A DNA stretch of 64,000 nucleotides from Candidatus Pseudobacter hemicellulosilyticus (GTDB lineage Bacteria > Bacteroidota > Bacteroidia > Chitinophagales > Chitinophagaceae), in assembly GCA_029202545.1 (NCBI GenBank), contig CP119311.1:3658001-3722000 (forward strand), written 5' to 3'. This document shows, one piece after another, positions 8,536 to 18,199 of the stretch (the stretch's first letter is position 1; each line of letters starts with the position of its first letter). The notes under the pieces were generated by a model. That model was not told the origin of the DNA. It made no database searches and saw only the letters and a program-made list of their open reading frames with translations. Both the position numbers and the translations under genes were made by a program.

Positions 8536-9128
8536 TGTCTTTAATTATATTGGCACATCCCCATTTCGATAGTTCAATTGCTAACAAAACCATTATTGAA
8601 GAATTGAATATTAGCGACCTGAATATAGAAATTAGAAATCTTCATGACTTGTATCCTGATTTCTGCATCGATGTGATAGAGGAGCAAAAGGCATTATTAC
8701 GGCACCAGACCACTGTTTTTCAATACCCTTTTTTCTGGTATAATATGCCTGCTATACTGAAACAATGGTTTGATGCTGTATTCATTCACCAGTTTGCTTA
8801 TGGATCGGAAGGGGATAAACTGAAAGGAAAGAACTTTCTGCCAAGCTTTACGGTAGGTTCCTTTGAAGACCAGTATACCACATTAGGAAAACACCATTTC
8901 CGGATCTATGAATTCTGTAAAAACCTTGAGCAGACAGCCTATTACGCTCAAATGAATTATATCAATCCTGTTTACATGCATGGGACTTCGGGCGTTTCGG
9001 GCTATAAAGAATCGGTAATAAAGGAAAAAGCAAAAAGCCATGCAGGTAGATTGATTGATTGCCTGAAGGAATTGGACCATAACCAGCCGGAGCCCGCTAC
9101 AAAGAAGAAGGATTTACCAGTGTGCTGA
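8535..9128 (+). CDS. NAD(P)H quinone oxidoreductase, flavodoxin-like fold (KefF/MdaB type)
   Basis: A 197-residue cytosolic FMN/FAD-dependent reductase of quinones or similar electrophiles. Family marks are an N-terminal strand ending in A-H-P-H-F-D-S-S, the F-Q-Y-P-F-F-W-Y-N-M-P-A-x-L-K-Q-W-F-D loop, and a later H-G-x-S-G segment. It is divergent from the HxlR gene that probably controls it. The last dozen residues are odd: from about 9093 the gene reads, in another frame, into a duplicated piece of the hybrid-kinase gene, so its C-terminal tail (P-A-T-K-K-K-D-L-P-V-C) is borrowed sequence. The body of the domain is complete, so activity is plausible. Confidence 0.85.
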   Translation: MSLIILAHPHFDSSIANKTIIEELNISDLNIEIRNLHDLYPDFCIDVIEEQKALLRHQTTVFQYPFFWYNMPAILKQWFDAVFIHQFAYGSEGDKLKGKNFLPSFTVGSFEDQYTTLGKHHFRIYEFCKNLEQTAYYAQMNYINPVYMHGTSGVSGYKESVIKEKAKSHAGRLIDCLKELDHNQPEPATKKKDLPVC

Positions 9129-9189
9129 AAAAGCCGTTCAAGGAAGAGGATATGGTGAATGCGCTGACGGTGGCGCTGTCAGTGGCCGG
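9093..9189 (+). repeat. Direct repeat copy 2 (remnant of a hybrid-kinase 3' end)
   Basis: Matches 7938-8034 at 92 of 97 positions. In the kinase frame it still reads through the K-K-P-F receiver motif and continues open to a TAA at 9219-9221, with a different tail from the intact kinase. It therefore looks like the end of a former kinase gene or paralogue. It also supplies the 3' end of the reductase gene in another frame. Confidence 0.85.
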
Positions 9190-9221
9190 TGCCGGATCTG
9201 CAAAAACCAGCCGGGTATCTT
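9093..9221 (+). pseudogene. Fragment of a hybrid histidine kinase (receiver C-terminus)
   Basis: 42 codons of a receiver-domain C-terminus in frame to a stop, with no upstream part of the gene attached. The sequence tracks the intact kinase through the conserved lysine motif, then ends in a unique tail of about 10 residues. It is untranslated on its own, apart from the portion used by the reductase gene in another frame. Confidence 0.65.
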
Positions 9222-9511
9222 AAAAGTCGGGCAGGGTAGATTGGTCTTTACTGTGGATTTTTCGGTGCAGAGGCGGCGCTGGAAAGAATATGATTAATAT
9301 CATATTGTTAAAATCCTATTAGCGTATATTTTTCCGTAAGTTGGCTAATAGAATTAACCTTAAACCTGACCTCATGACCTATTCATCCCTTCCCATGCAG
9401 GCTTCCCCGCCATGCTTACGCTATCATTTATTCAGTAGTCCTGTACATACTTATTGTTAACTGATTTCCCGCTATTTCGCGACTTATACCTCCTGTTCCG
9501 AACGTTTTTTT
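9222..9511. other. Intergenic leader before the Rhs pair
   Basis: About 290 bases without a gene. Two inverted repeats are visible: AATATGA/TCATATT at 9287-9306 with a 6-base loop, and CTATTAGC/GCTAATAG at 9316-9351 with a 20-base loop. It presumably holds the promoter of the Rhs operon; a TATATTTT stretch near 9326 is a weak -7 candidate. Confidence 0.4.
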
Positions 9512-12500
9512 ATGAGAAAATCTTTCCTTCTTGTCATGTTCCTGCATGCTGTTGCAGCCATGTATGGACAAAATGATTCTTTACCAGTCTTACCCAAAGC
9601 AGTTCCCATTGTGCCAGCCGCCGCTGAATCCGGAGGTGGCAGCATAGCGCTCCAGGTAAATCTGCCGGAGCTGGTGCCGCCCACACCAGATGCTGCCGCC
9701 CTGATACGCGTGGGTATGGGAGCGCTTAATAAGAGTACTGGTGCTGTGACAGTCAATGTACCCTTGTATGAGTTGAAACTACATGAGCTTTCTTTACCCA
9801 TAGGCCTTAGTTACAGCAGCCAGGGATTTAAGGTGGATGAAGCCTGTTCCCGGGTAGGTTCAGGATGGGCCTTCAATGCCGGCGGGGTGATCACCCGTTC
9901 TGTCCTGGGGCGTCCGGATGAGTTCAATAACCGGGCGGTATTGCCCGCTAACCAGAATGACCTGACTGCGCTGACCAGTGATAATTATTACCTATTCAAT
10001 AACGCGAGTAATGAGGACCCTACTGCAACCTTTGATGCCCAGCCGGATGAGTTCCGGTTCAATTTTGGAGGGTACAGTGGCAAATTTGTGCTGGATGCGG
10101 GTTTTAATGCCGTGGTAATTGCTCACTCCAATCTTAAAGTAAAAGTGATGCGTTCCTACCAGGCCATAGACAGTATACTGATCACCACGCCTGATGGTAT
10201 CCGGTATGCTTTTGGGGGTAATAATGCAGTAGAAACCACGCTGGGTACTAATATGCGTTATAAAACAGCTACCAAAACTGCTTTCTACCTGCATCGCATA
10301 ACCTTGCCTTCAGGTGAATCTGTTCAACTGTATTACAGCACCATTTCTACCCAGTCTAATGCCGGCTTTACAGAAAGTTATGTATTAGGCATGGGCGGAG
10401 GGACTGTTTGCGGCAGCTGTCCGGAATTGTACCAGTTTGAAAGTCATACTACCCTTCGTCAGTATATTACTTATAGAACGGTTTTGCTGACCGGTATATA
10501 CAGCCCTGACGGACATACCATTAATTTCCAATACAGTCCCAGATTGGATCAAACCAATGAATATTTCCTGGATGGAATGACCGTTGCAGAACATGGCCAG
10601 CAGGTAAAGAGCTATGCTTTCCGGTATTTTGTCCGGCAACCAGCTACCTTGAACCTGAATGGACTTTTCTTTCTGACCAGCCTGGTGGAGTTTGGGCGGA
10701 ACAGGGGTTCAGAACCTGAATTGCCGGTAAGGGACAGCCTGGTGCATGCGTTCAACTATTATGACATGGCCTTGTCAGGAGGCAATTATCTGTCGGCCGA
10801 TCATTTCGGGTTTTACAATGGGGCCAATAACGAAACCGCCATACCGGCATTCCCGGAATATCCTGACAGGGCGGGGGCTAACAGGGAGTTCAGCTTTGAA
10901 CATACGCAGCGGGGCGTACTGCAAAAGATCATCTATCCTACAGGAGGAACAGAAGAATTTTTGTACGAACCAAACAGCCTGAAGGTTGTTCAGTCACGTG
11001 ACGAAACAAAAGAGTTTGTGGTGAGCAAAGGTGGGCAGGGCACCAACCATACTAATTATTCAACGGCCCGGACTCCTTATGTGAGGACCTTTACGCCGGT
11101 CCGGACGGAACAGATACCTATTGTTTTAAAATCTTTCATCAGGACCAATTACACGGGGACTACGTATGCCCCTTCATCAGGAACCAAAGTGGCATTTTTT
11201 AAGATCACGGATGTTACAACCAATCAGGTGGTCGCTAATAATACATTAATAACGCTCCAGCAGGTTGCAGACCAGCTGAATGCGGTAGCAGGACACACCT
11301 ATAGTATTTCTTTGGAAACAAGAGGCCCTGAATACATACATGCCCATGCGATCCTGACTTACCATCCCAATGCCATTACAGTAACTGATACACTGAATAA
11401 ACCTACTGGTGGTCTAAGGCTGAAAGCGATCCGGAAATATGATCCTGTCGCCCGGAAAACAGCAAACAAATATTACACCTATGGCTCCCTGCAGGATATG
11501 CGCTGGTCATCGGGCATAGGTCAGTTTACAGCTCCTTATCGCTCAACCAGCCAGAGTATCAGCCAGGGTACCAATACTTTTTGTTACCAGATCTGTGAAC
11601 ACCTGGTATATAGCGCCAGTTCGGGGTATAACCTCTTTAATTTTGATGGTAGTCATATCTATTATACCCATGTGATAGAGTCGGATGATCCTGAATTCCG
11701 CAATGGAGGCATGGAAACAAGGTTTTATGGTCCCAATAGTGGGAATGCCGGACTGCTGCTGCGGGGGCAGGTTTTTCCGGGGCCGACCGGCATTCGTACA
11801 GCCACATTAAATGGTATGACTTACCAGGAAAAGATTTTTGATAAAGATTTTAAGGTCAGAACAGAGAAGACCTATAACTATGGGTTTGTATCCTCGGGAG
11901 ATCGTGTGCCTGGTTTGATGGTAAAGCGAAATTACGAGGCCGTCCTTACCCAGCCTCTGGATGAATGGGATTTCCATCCTTTCGACGTTGTCTATTATCT
12001 GCATGAGCCAGGCTGGATTCAGCTTCAGTCCGTAGTGAATAAGACTATTACAGATGTTAATGGGGAAATGCAGGAGGAAGAAACCTATGGCTATGGCGGC
12101 CTGCAAAATGTCAATGTCAGCAGTGTGACTACTGTCAACAGCCGGCAGGAAACAGTAGTGATCCGGAAGAAATTTGCCACTGATTTTGCTGGAGATCTGA
12201 TAGCTGATCAGATGATCAGCCGGAATATGATTGATCCGGTATGGGAAGAAAGCATGACCAACCAGTCAGAGGAAGTGGCCAGGAAAGTAATCACTTACCA
12301 GGATTATTTCCAGAATGGCAAAGTGATCAGGCCGCAATCGGTAAAATTGAAGCAGTCGCCCGGTGCAGCGCTGACAACGGAACTCGTATTCTCCGCTTAT
12401 GATGAACTGGGAAATATACGGGAAGCCTACAAACAGGATAACATACCGGTAGTATATCTATGGAATGAATGGAGGTCTAAACTGCTGGCCAAAGTAGAGA

Positions 12501-13378
12501 ATGCCCTATTGTCGCAGGTAGCATACAGTAGTTTTGAAGGAACGGCGGCAGATTCCTGGCAGTGCGTTGGCAATATTATAGCCGGAGGTCTTACGGGTAG
12601 CAAAGCCTACAGTGGCCAATTGACCCGGCAGGTGCCGCAAGGTAATTATGTGGTTACGCTTTGGAGCACCGGCACAACAGCAACCGTTAATGGTACAACG
12701 GGTGTTTTGATGAATACAGCTGGTAACTGGCAGCTGCTGGAATGGAAACTCAATAATATAAATACAGTAACAGTCACCGGCAATAGCCTTGATGAGGTCC
12801 GGCTTTATCCTTCCAATGCGGTAATGACCAGCTTTGCCTATACACCTGCTGCCGGGCTGGCCAGCCAGTGTGATGCCAATAACCAGGTATTGAGCTATGT
12901 CTATGATGATTTTAACAGGGTTGTACTTGTCAGGGACCTGGATCAGTATGTGTTGAAACAATATCAATATGTATATGGCGAACCATTGCCGGCCTGCGCC
13001 AGTACCAGTGCCAACTGGGTTGCTACCGGTGTAAAACGATGTGCCAGCAATAGTAATAATAACAATACAGGCATTGAAGAACAGGAAGAAGTTGATCGGA
13101 ATAACTGCAGTGTTACCTATTTACAGGTTCGCTGGGTGTCAATGGGCATTACCGGCAATTGTGTGGTAGTGCCTAATTGTACAGGGGAGGATAAAAAAGT
13201 AATTAACGGAGTTTGTTATACCGGCCAGAAACTGTTCACCGGTGAAGGGACATACGATAAGAATACTGGTGTTTTTAGTTGCCAGTATTATTATTTGTGG
13301 GGTATTGATAATTCTCAGTCGGTATTTTATAATCAAGCCAACAGCACTCCGTGCTTCCAGACTGTTCCCTGGGACTAA
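9512..13378 (+). CDS. Large secreted Rhs/YD-repeat-like protein, upstream partner of the Rhs toxin
   Basis: A 1288-residue protein with a signal peptide (hydrophobic to about residue 18, then G-Q). The early region has the S-x-G-A-x-x-V-x-V-P-L-Y and L-P-I-G-L-S-Y motifs that open the shell of Rhs- and SpvB-like proteins, followed by G-S-G-W-x-x-x-A-G-G. YD-type repeats appear through the length, for example S-P-D-G-H-T-I-N-F-Q-Y and Y-V-Y-D-D-F-N-R-V. The C-terminus is Cys-rich and lacks an Rhs core and toxin domain. It lies 46 bases upstream of the second Rhs gene. A pair of this kind, with the first member lacking the core, is common in Bacteroidota. It may form part of the shell or surface carrier (inference). 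Confidence 0.75.
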   Translation: MRKSFLLVMFLHAVAAMYGQNDSLPVLPKAVPIVPAAAESGGGSIALQVNLPELVPPTPDAAALIRVGMGALNKSTGAVTVNVPLYELKLHELSLPIGLSYSSQGFKVDEACSRVGSGWAFNAGGVITRSVLGRPDEFNNRAVLPANQNDLTALTSDNYYLFNNASNEDPTATFDAQPDEFRFNFGGYSGKFVLDAGFNAVVIAHSNLKVKVMRSYQAIDSILITTPDGIRYAFGGNNAVETTLGTNMRYKTATKTAFYLHRITLPSGESVQLYYSTISTQSNAGFTESYVLGMGGGTVCGSCPELYQFESHTTLRQYITYRTVLLTGIYSPDGHTINFQYSPRLDQTNEYFLDGMTVAEHGQQVKSYAFRYFVRQPATLNLNGLFFLTSLVEFGRNRGSEPELPVRDSLVHAFNYYDMALSGGNYLSADHFGFYNGANNETAIPAFPEYPDRAGANREFSFEHTQRGVLQKIIYPTGGTEEFLYEPNSLKVVQSRDETKEFVVSKGGQGTNHTNYSTARTPYVRTFTPVRTEQIPIVLKSFIRTNYTGTTYAPSSGTKVAFFKITDVTTNQVVANNTLITLQQVADQLNAVAGHTYSISLETRGPEYIHAHAILTYHPNAITVTDTLNKPTGGLRLKAIRKYDPVARKTANKYYTYGSLQDMRWSSGIGQFTAPYRSTSQSISQGTNTFCYQICEHLVYSASSGYNLFNFDGSHIYYTHVIESDDPEFRNGGMETRFYGPNSGNAGLLLRGQVFPGPTGIRTATLNGMTYQEKIFDKDFKVRTEKTYNYGFVSSGDRVPGLMVKRNYEAVLTQPLDEWDFHPFDVVYYLHEPGWIQLQSVVNKTITDVNGEMQEEETYGYGGLQNVNVSSVTTVNSRQETVVIRKKFATDFAGDLIADQMISRNMIDPVWEESMTNQSEEVARKVITYQDYFQNGKVIRPQSVKLKQSPGAALTTELVFSAYDELGNIREAYKQDNIPVVYLWNEWRSKLLAKVENALLSQVAYSSFEGTAADSWQCVGNIIAGGLTGSKAYSGQLTRQVPQGNYVVTLWSTGTTATVNGTTGVLMNTAGNWQLLEWKLNNINTVTVTGNSLDEVRLYPSNAVMTSFAYTPAAGLASQCDANNQVLSYVYDDFNRVVLVRDLDQYVLKQYQYVYGEPLPACASTSANWVATGVKRCASNSNNNNTGIEEQEEVDRNNCSVTYLQVRWVSMGITGNCVVVPNCTGEDKKVINGVCYTGQKLFTGEGTYDKNTGVFSCQYYYLWGIDNSQSVFYNQANSTPCFQTVPWD

Positions 13379-13424
13379 AGTCATGCTGCCCGCTAATCTC
13401 ATAAACCTTTCCATTCTCTGATAT

Positions 13425-16400
13425 ATGAACATAAACCTTATTAGCAGACCCTTCCTGGTGTTTTTCTTAACTATCCCGTTGATAGTGTCTGCCCAGGTGC
13501 AGCCCGAAGCCTACCCTGGGGGTACTAAAGTGAACTTCGTTCGCACCTGGACGGCTACTGCACCGATAAATAATGCTACTGTTTTTCTGTCAAAACCGGT
13601 AGCTGATGTAAAGCAAACGACCCAATATTTTGATGGACTTGGCCGCTCTTTGCAGACTGTGGCTAAGCAACAATCCCTGCCAACAAATGGGCCTGCTGCG
13701 GATCTGGTGGCCCCGGCATATTATGATGCGTTTGGCCGGGAGAACTTATCGTTTCTTCCTTTTGCAGCTAACAATACCAGCGGTTATCCAACAACTGATG
13801 GTTCTTTCAAACTAAATCCTTTTCAGCAGCAGTCGGTGTTTGGTCAGGGGCAATATGCTGGTGAAAGTTGGTATTACAGTGAAACTAAGTTTGAGCCTTC
13901 ACCCCTGAACCGGGTAAACAAAGTGATGGCGCAGGGCAATAGCTGGGTAGGTGCTGGCCGGGGAGTGAGCAGTAAATATTGGGTCAATACAGTGAATGAT
14001 GACGTAAAGATCTGGACAATTACGGAAGTGCCGGGTGGAATGGGAAATTATGTGGTGACCGGTGCTTATGCAGCCGGCCAGTTAACGAAGATTGTAACGG
14101 AGAACGAAGCCAATAAACAGGTCATTGAGTTTGCCGACAAGGACGGACAAGTGATCCTTAAAAAAGTTCAATTGACTGCTGGTCCTGACAATGGTTATGG
14201 AACCGGTTATACAGGCTGGCTCAGTACTTACTATATCTATGATAAGCAAAACCTGCTGCGGGCAGTGGTCCAGCCGGTAGGCGTGGAGCAATTAAGCGGG
14301 ACGCTGGGCTGGGCGCCAGATGCCACATTGCTGACCGAACAATGCTTTCGGTATGCGTATGATGATCGTCGCCGGATGATCAGCAAAAAGGTGCCGGGCG
14401 CTGGTGAAGTATTGATGGTGTATGATGTTCGGGATAGATTGGTATTTACGCAGGATGGCAATATGCGAGCTGATGCGGGCAATACCCAATGGCTGGCTAC
14501 GCTTTATGATGAATTGAATCGATCCGTAGTCACGGGACTGATCAATTTTAACAGTGACAGAAATTCATTACAACAGTTGGTTACTGCCCGGACACAGGGT
14601 AATGGTAATTATCCCACAGAAGGAGTGCTGGTGAACAGGATTCCTATACCGGAAGGGATAACGCTGGATGTGCTGACAGTTACTTATTACGATGATCATA
14701 GCTGGACAAATGGTTTATCCGCTGAGTTAAAGAATTTCACGAATACGGGTATTGATCCTTATAAGGAAGCTGTCTCCAATAGTCTTGCTCCTTACGGGCA
14801 GGAGATTATAGCAGCTTCGCTTACAAAGGGAGTTCCTACTGGTACAAGGGTTCGGGTATTGGGCAGCAATCCAGTAAAATACCTGATTACAGTAAATTTT
14901 TATGATAGAAAGGGCCGCCTCCTGCAAACGCGGAGTGAGAACCTGTCAGGTGGCATTGATATATTGACCACACAGTACAATTGGGCAGGCCTGCCGCTGG
15001 TGGTGGTTCAGGAACACCAGAAAGCTGGTGCAAACCTGCATATTGCTACGGTGGTTACCCGGATGACCTATGATGTTTTGCAACGGGTAACGGAAGTTGA
15101 AAAGTTGGTGCATACCAGTCTTGTGGATGAGCAGCAGTCGCCGGCACAGTGGCGCACAATAGTAAAGAATGAATATGATGCGTTGGGACAGCTCAAGAAG
15201 AAGGAGCAGGGCCAGCAGTTGGATGGTGCGGGTGCTTTAACGACGAATGCGCTGAGCAAACTTGACCACGCCTACAATATCCGTGGCTGGCTGATCAGCA
15301 TCAATGAAAATTACCTGAAGGGGGTGGATGTTACAGACCGCTACTTTGGGATGGATCTTGGTTATGATCGGAATGGCTTTGAAGGATCCTATGCCAATCC
15401 TCAATATACCGGTAATATCAGCGGTACTATCTGGAAGAATGCGGGTGATAGCAAAAAACGTAAATACGATTTTACCTATGATGCTTCTAACCGGTTGACG
15501 GGCGCAGAATTTGGTCAATATAGTGGAGCTGGCTCAGTTGTTACCTATGATAAAAGCGGTGGTGTTGACTTTAGCGTGAGCAACCTGGGTTATGATGCCA
15601 ATGGCAACATCCTGAGCATGTGGCAGAAAGGTCTGAAAGGCGTAACCAGTACGGATATAGATAAACTTTCCTATTCTTACTACGCAGGCACTAATAAGTT
15701 GAAGAATGTGATTGATGCCAGTAACGATGTACAAACCAAACTGGGCGATTTCCGGTCCTCGCAGGTCTATATGACCGAACTGGGAACCAAAACGGTGGCG
15801 GCTATTGACTATGCCTACGATGCCAACGGCAACCTGCTACAGGATCGTAATAAGGATATCTATCAGGCGGGGAGTGGCAGCCAGGGCATTGAATACAATC
15901 ACCTGAACCTGCCTCGTAAGATCAACGTGCAGGACAAAGGGACAATTGAGTATACCTACGATGCAACAGGGGTAAAGCTGGCGAAGAAGGTAACTGATCA
16001 AACTGCCAGTCCGGCGACTATTATAACCACATTGTACCTGGCAGGTTTTGAATATAAGAACGATACGCTACAGCAGCTTTCCCATGAGGAAGGACGGATC
16101 CGTTTTGAGAAAGCCAAAGAGAGTACCTGTGCTGTAGGGCAAGGACCGGCCAGGTTGGTATATGATTATTTTATCAAGGATCACCTGGGCAATACCCGGA
16201 TGGTACTGACAGAAGAAAAGGATAAAGATTGTTATCCTGCCGCTACGGTTGAGCCGGCCAGGTTGGCTACGGAAAAGCTGCTGTACAATATTGCCGATGG
16301 CCGTATTGTGGATAAAGCAAGTATAGGCGCTACAGAAGCCAGCCTGGAAAGCAAGGTATATCGGACGCATGGCGGTGTTGCCGGAGAGAAGACCGGCCTG

Positions 16401-17741
16401 GAGCTGGTGCTGAAGGTGATGGGTGGGGATAAGGTCTCTATCCGAGGTGAATCCTTTTATACCCTTCCGGGTGGTAATGCTGGCACTTCGCTCAACATAG
16501 CGCTGGAAGACCTGCTGGCCAGCTTTGTAGGTAGTGGCCCTGTCTCCGGTAAGGGTATTACAACAGGCGGTATTACTGGATTGCCTGGAAATGCGACTGC
16601 CTTGCAGGGCTTTCTGAACCAAAACAATCCGGGAAGCAATACGGCTAAAGCTGCTATTAACTGGATTTTGCTGGATGAACAGTTTAGGATGGTGAGTGCT
16701 GATTTTGACGGGGTGCAATCAGGCGGCGGATACAAAAATCACACGAAATTCATTAATACACCGGTCACTATAACCAGCAGCGGATATTTGTATATTTATG
16801 TGAGCAATGAGAGTAATCTACCCGTGTTCTTTGATAACCTTCAGATCAGCCATGAAAAAGGCGCGATCCTTGAAACAACTGACTATTATCCCTTTGGGCT
16901 GACAATGGCGGGGATAAGCTATAAAGCAATAGGAGAGGTTGATAATAGAATGAAATATAACGGTAAAGAGCTACAGGAGAAGGAGTTCAGCGATGGTAGT
17001 GGCCTGGAATGGTATGATTATACTGCGAGAATGTATGATGCACAAATAGGAAGGTGGTATGTCGTTGATCCTCTAGCGGATAAAATGAAGCGATATTCTC
17101 CTTATAATTACGCCCTGGATAACCCATTACGATATATTGATTCAGATGGAATGGCAGCAGAGGAGTGGAGAAATAAAGATGGAAAATTAGTATATGATCC
17201 AAAAGCAAATCACGGAAAGGGCGGCTATACAAAAGATGCTACAGCACAAGATAAAAAATTGGGTGCCGCCTTGCAAAAAACAGAAACTGGAAAGATACAG
17301 TTTGATAAATTGGTTAATTCAGGACGGGAGGTAAAAGTCAGCTTTGAGGTGGGAAAACACAAAGATAAAAGCGGTAATGAGACAACAGTGGTAGGACTTG
17401 CAGATAACGGCAAGTTGAGGATCAATAAGGATTCAAAAGGAGAGGCTGTTAGTGTGGAGGTGCTGGAAGGTTCAAAAGTTCAGATTTTCTCTGGAATGAT
17501 AAATGAGATGGTAGCTGATCAAGAAAAAGGAGAGGTATGGTCATTGTATGGTAAATCGATTGAAGGATTAAATTATATGGAAATTGCTGCGGCCGCTTTT
17601 GGACATGAAATAGAGCATGTTACAGATGAAAATATCATTACTGTAGAAAATAAAGGGAAAAAAGAAGGAGAAAAGGTGCCTACGATGGTTTCTAACAAGA
17701 TTATTGATGAAACAAATAATTTAAAAAGGAAAAAGAAATGA
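13425..17741 (+). CDS. Rhs polymorphic toxin: DUF6443-like N-terminus, Rhs core, HEIEH metallopeptidase-like C-terminus
   Basis: A 1438-residue protein with an N-terminal signal peptide. A DUF6443-type domain follows (about residues 30-170, with Q-Y-F-D-G-L-G-R-x-x-Q-T-V). Next come many YD repeats (Y-D-A-N-G-N-L/I; Y-T-Y-D-A-T-G) and the Rhs core from D-Y-Y-P-F-G (1153) to D-P-L-A-D and Y-I-D-S-D-G (about 1242). After residue 1243 the DNA becomes AT-rich and the sequence becomes unique: a ~195-residue variable tip ending in G-H-E-I-E-H (His1394, Glu1395, His1398), the HExxH zinc motif of metallopeptidases. By analogy with Rhs toxins the tip is a delivered toxin. The stop codon overlaps the start of a secreted immunity candidate. 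Confidence 0.85.
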   Translation: MNINLISRPFLVFFLTIPLIVSAQVQPEAYPGGTKVNFVRTWTATAPINNATVFLSKPVADVKQTTQYFDGLGRSLQTVAKQQSLPTNGPAADLVAPAYYDAFGRENLSFLPFAANNTSGYPTTDGSFKLNPFQQQSVFGQGQYAGESWYYSETKFEPSPLNRVNKVMAQGNSWVGAGRGVSSKYWVNTVNDDVKIWTITEVPGGMGNYVVTGAYAAGQLTKIVTENEANKQVIEFADKDGQVILKKVQLTAGPDNGYGTGYTGWLSTYYIYDKQNLLRAVVQPVGVEQLSGTLGWAPDATLLTEQCFRYAYDDRRRMISKKVPGAGEVLMVYDVRDRLVFTQDGNMRADAGNTQWLATLYDELNRSVVTGLINFNSDRNSLQQLVTARTQGNGNYPTEGVLVNRIPIPEGITLDVLTVTYYDDHSWTNGLSAELKNFTNTGIDPYKEAVSNSLAPYGQEIIAASLTKGVPTGTRVRVLGSNPVKYLITVNFYDRKGRLLQTRSENLSGGIDILTTQYNWAGLPLVVVQEHQKAGANLHIATVVTRMTYDVLQRVTEVEKLVHTSLVDEQQSPAQWRTIVKNEYDALGQLKKKEQGQQLDGAGALTTNALSKLDHAYNIRGWLISINENYLKGVDVTDRYFGMDLGYDRNGFEGSYANPQYTGNISGTIWKNAGDSKKRKYDFTYDASNRLTGAEFGQYSGAGSVVTYDKSGGVDFSVSNLGYDANGNILSMWQKGLKGVTSTDIDKLSYSYYAGTNKLKNVIDASNDVQTKLGDFRSSQVYMTELGTKTVAAIDYAYDANGNLLQDRNKDIYQAGSGSQGIEYNHLNLPRKINVQDKGTIEYTYDATGVKLAKKVTDQTASPATIITTLYLAGFEYKNDTLQQLSHEEGRIRFEKAKESTCAVGQGPARLVYDYFIKDHLGNTRMVLTEEKDKDCYPAATVEPARLATEKLLYNIADGRIVDKASIGATEASLESKVYRTHGGVAGEKTGLELVLKVMGGDKVSIRGESFYTLPGGNAGTSLNIALEDLLASFVGSGPVSGKGITTGGITGLPGNATALQGFLNQNNPGSNTAKAAINWILLDEQFRMVSADFDGVQSGGGYKNHTKFINTPVTITSSGYLYIYVSNESNLPVFFDNLQISHEKGAILETTDYYPFGLTMAGISYKAIGEVDNRMKYNGKELQEKEFSDGSGLEWYDYTARMYDAQIGRWYVVDPLADKMKRYSPYNYALDNPLRYIDSDGMAAEEWRNKDGKLVYDPKANHGKGGYTKDATAQDKKLGAALQKTETGKIQFDKLVNSGREVKVSFEVGKHKDKSGNETTVVGLADNGKLRINKDSKGEAVSVEVLEGSKVQIFSGMINEMVADQEKGEVWSLYGKSIEGLNYMEIAAAAFGHEIEHVTDENIITVENKGKKEGEKVPTMVSNKIIDETNNLKRKKK

Positions 17742-18199
17742 AAAAAATATTTTGCCTCGGAATAGCAGTTAGCTGCTTTATATATAATGTAAGTGCACAA
17801 AAGATAGATGACGACCCTTTAGTCGATAGTATTAAGGCCGAAATAACTCGCTTCTTTATAGGCGAGGGCCTTTTAGATAAGGGCAAAGTGAAAGGGAGCC
17901 TTGATTATGTTTATGTCTCAGAAATTAATAAAAAGCGATCAATTGGGTATGATGCCAATGGTATTTACCGGATTGGTATCCATAGAAGCCACTCCCCTGA
18001 ATATATAATGATTAAAGAAGATGGAAAATATGTGATATTGGGTTTTGAAAAATTTAGTAAAGTTTTGAAAGAAGTAATATTTTATTCAGAAAGAAATAAA
18101 TGTGATTCAGAATTGCTAATTAGCTATGTAGAATCCGTGATTGAAATTTACAAATATAATAGTAAGAGTAGCAACTTTAAACTAAATCAGTCCCGCTAA
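17738..18199 (+). CDS. Candidate secreted immunity protein for the Rhs metallopeptidase tip
   Basis: A 153-residue protein of no family I recognise. It has a clear signal peptide (M-K-K, hydrophobic core, S-A-Q near residue 21), so it acts in the periplasm or beyond. Its ATG overlaps the Rhs stop by 4 bases (ATGA), implying translational coupling and near-equal synthesis. Position, size, AT-rich codon use and pairing with a toxin tip are the usual marks of an immunity gene. A periplasmic inhibitor would fit a toxin that acts outside the cytoplasm. The function is inferred from context only. Confidence 0.65.
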   Translation: MKKIFCLGIAVSCFIYNVSAQKIDDDPLVDSIKAEITRFFIGEGLLDKGKVKGSLDYVYVSEINKKRSIGYDANGIYRIGIHRSHSPEYIMIKEDGKYVILGFEKFSKVLKEVIFYSERNKCDSELLISYVESVIEIYKYNSKSSNFKLNQSR

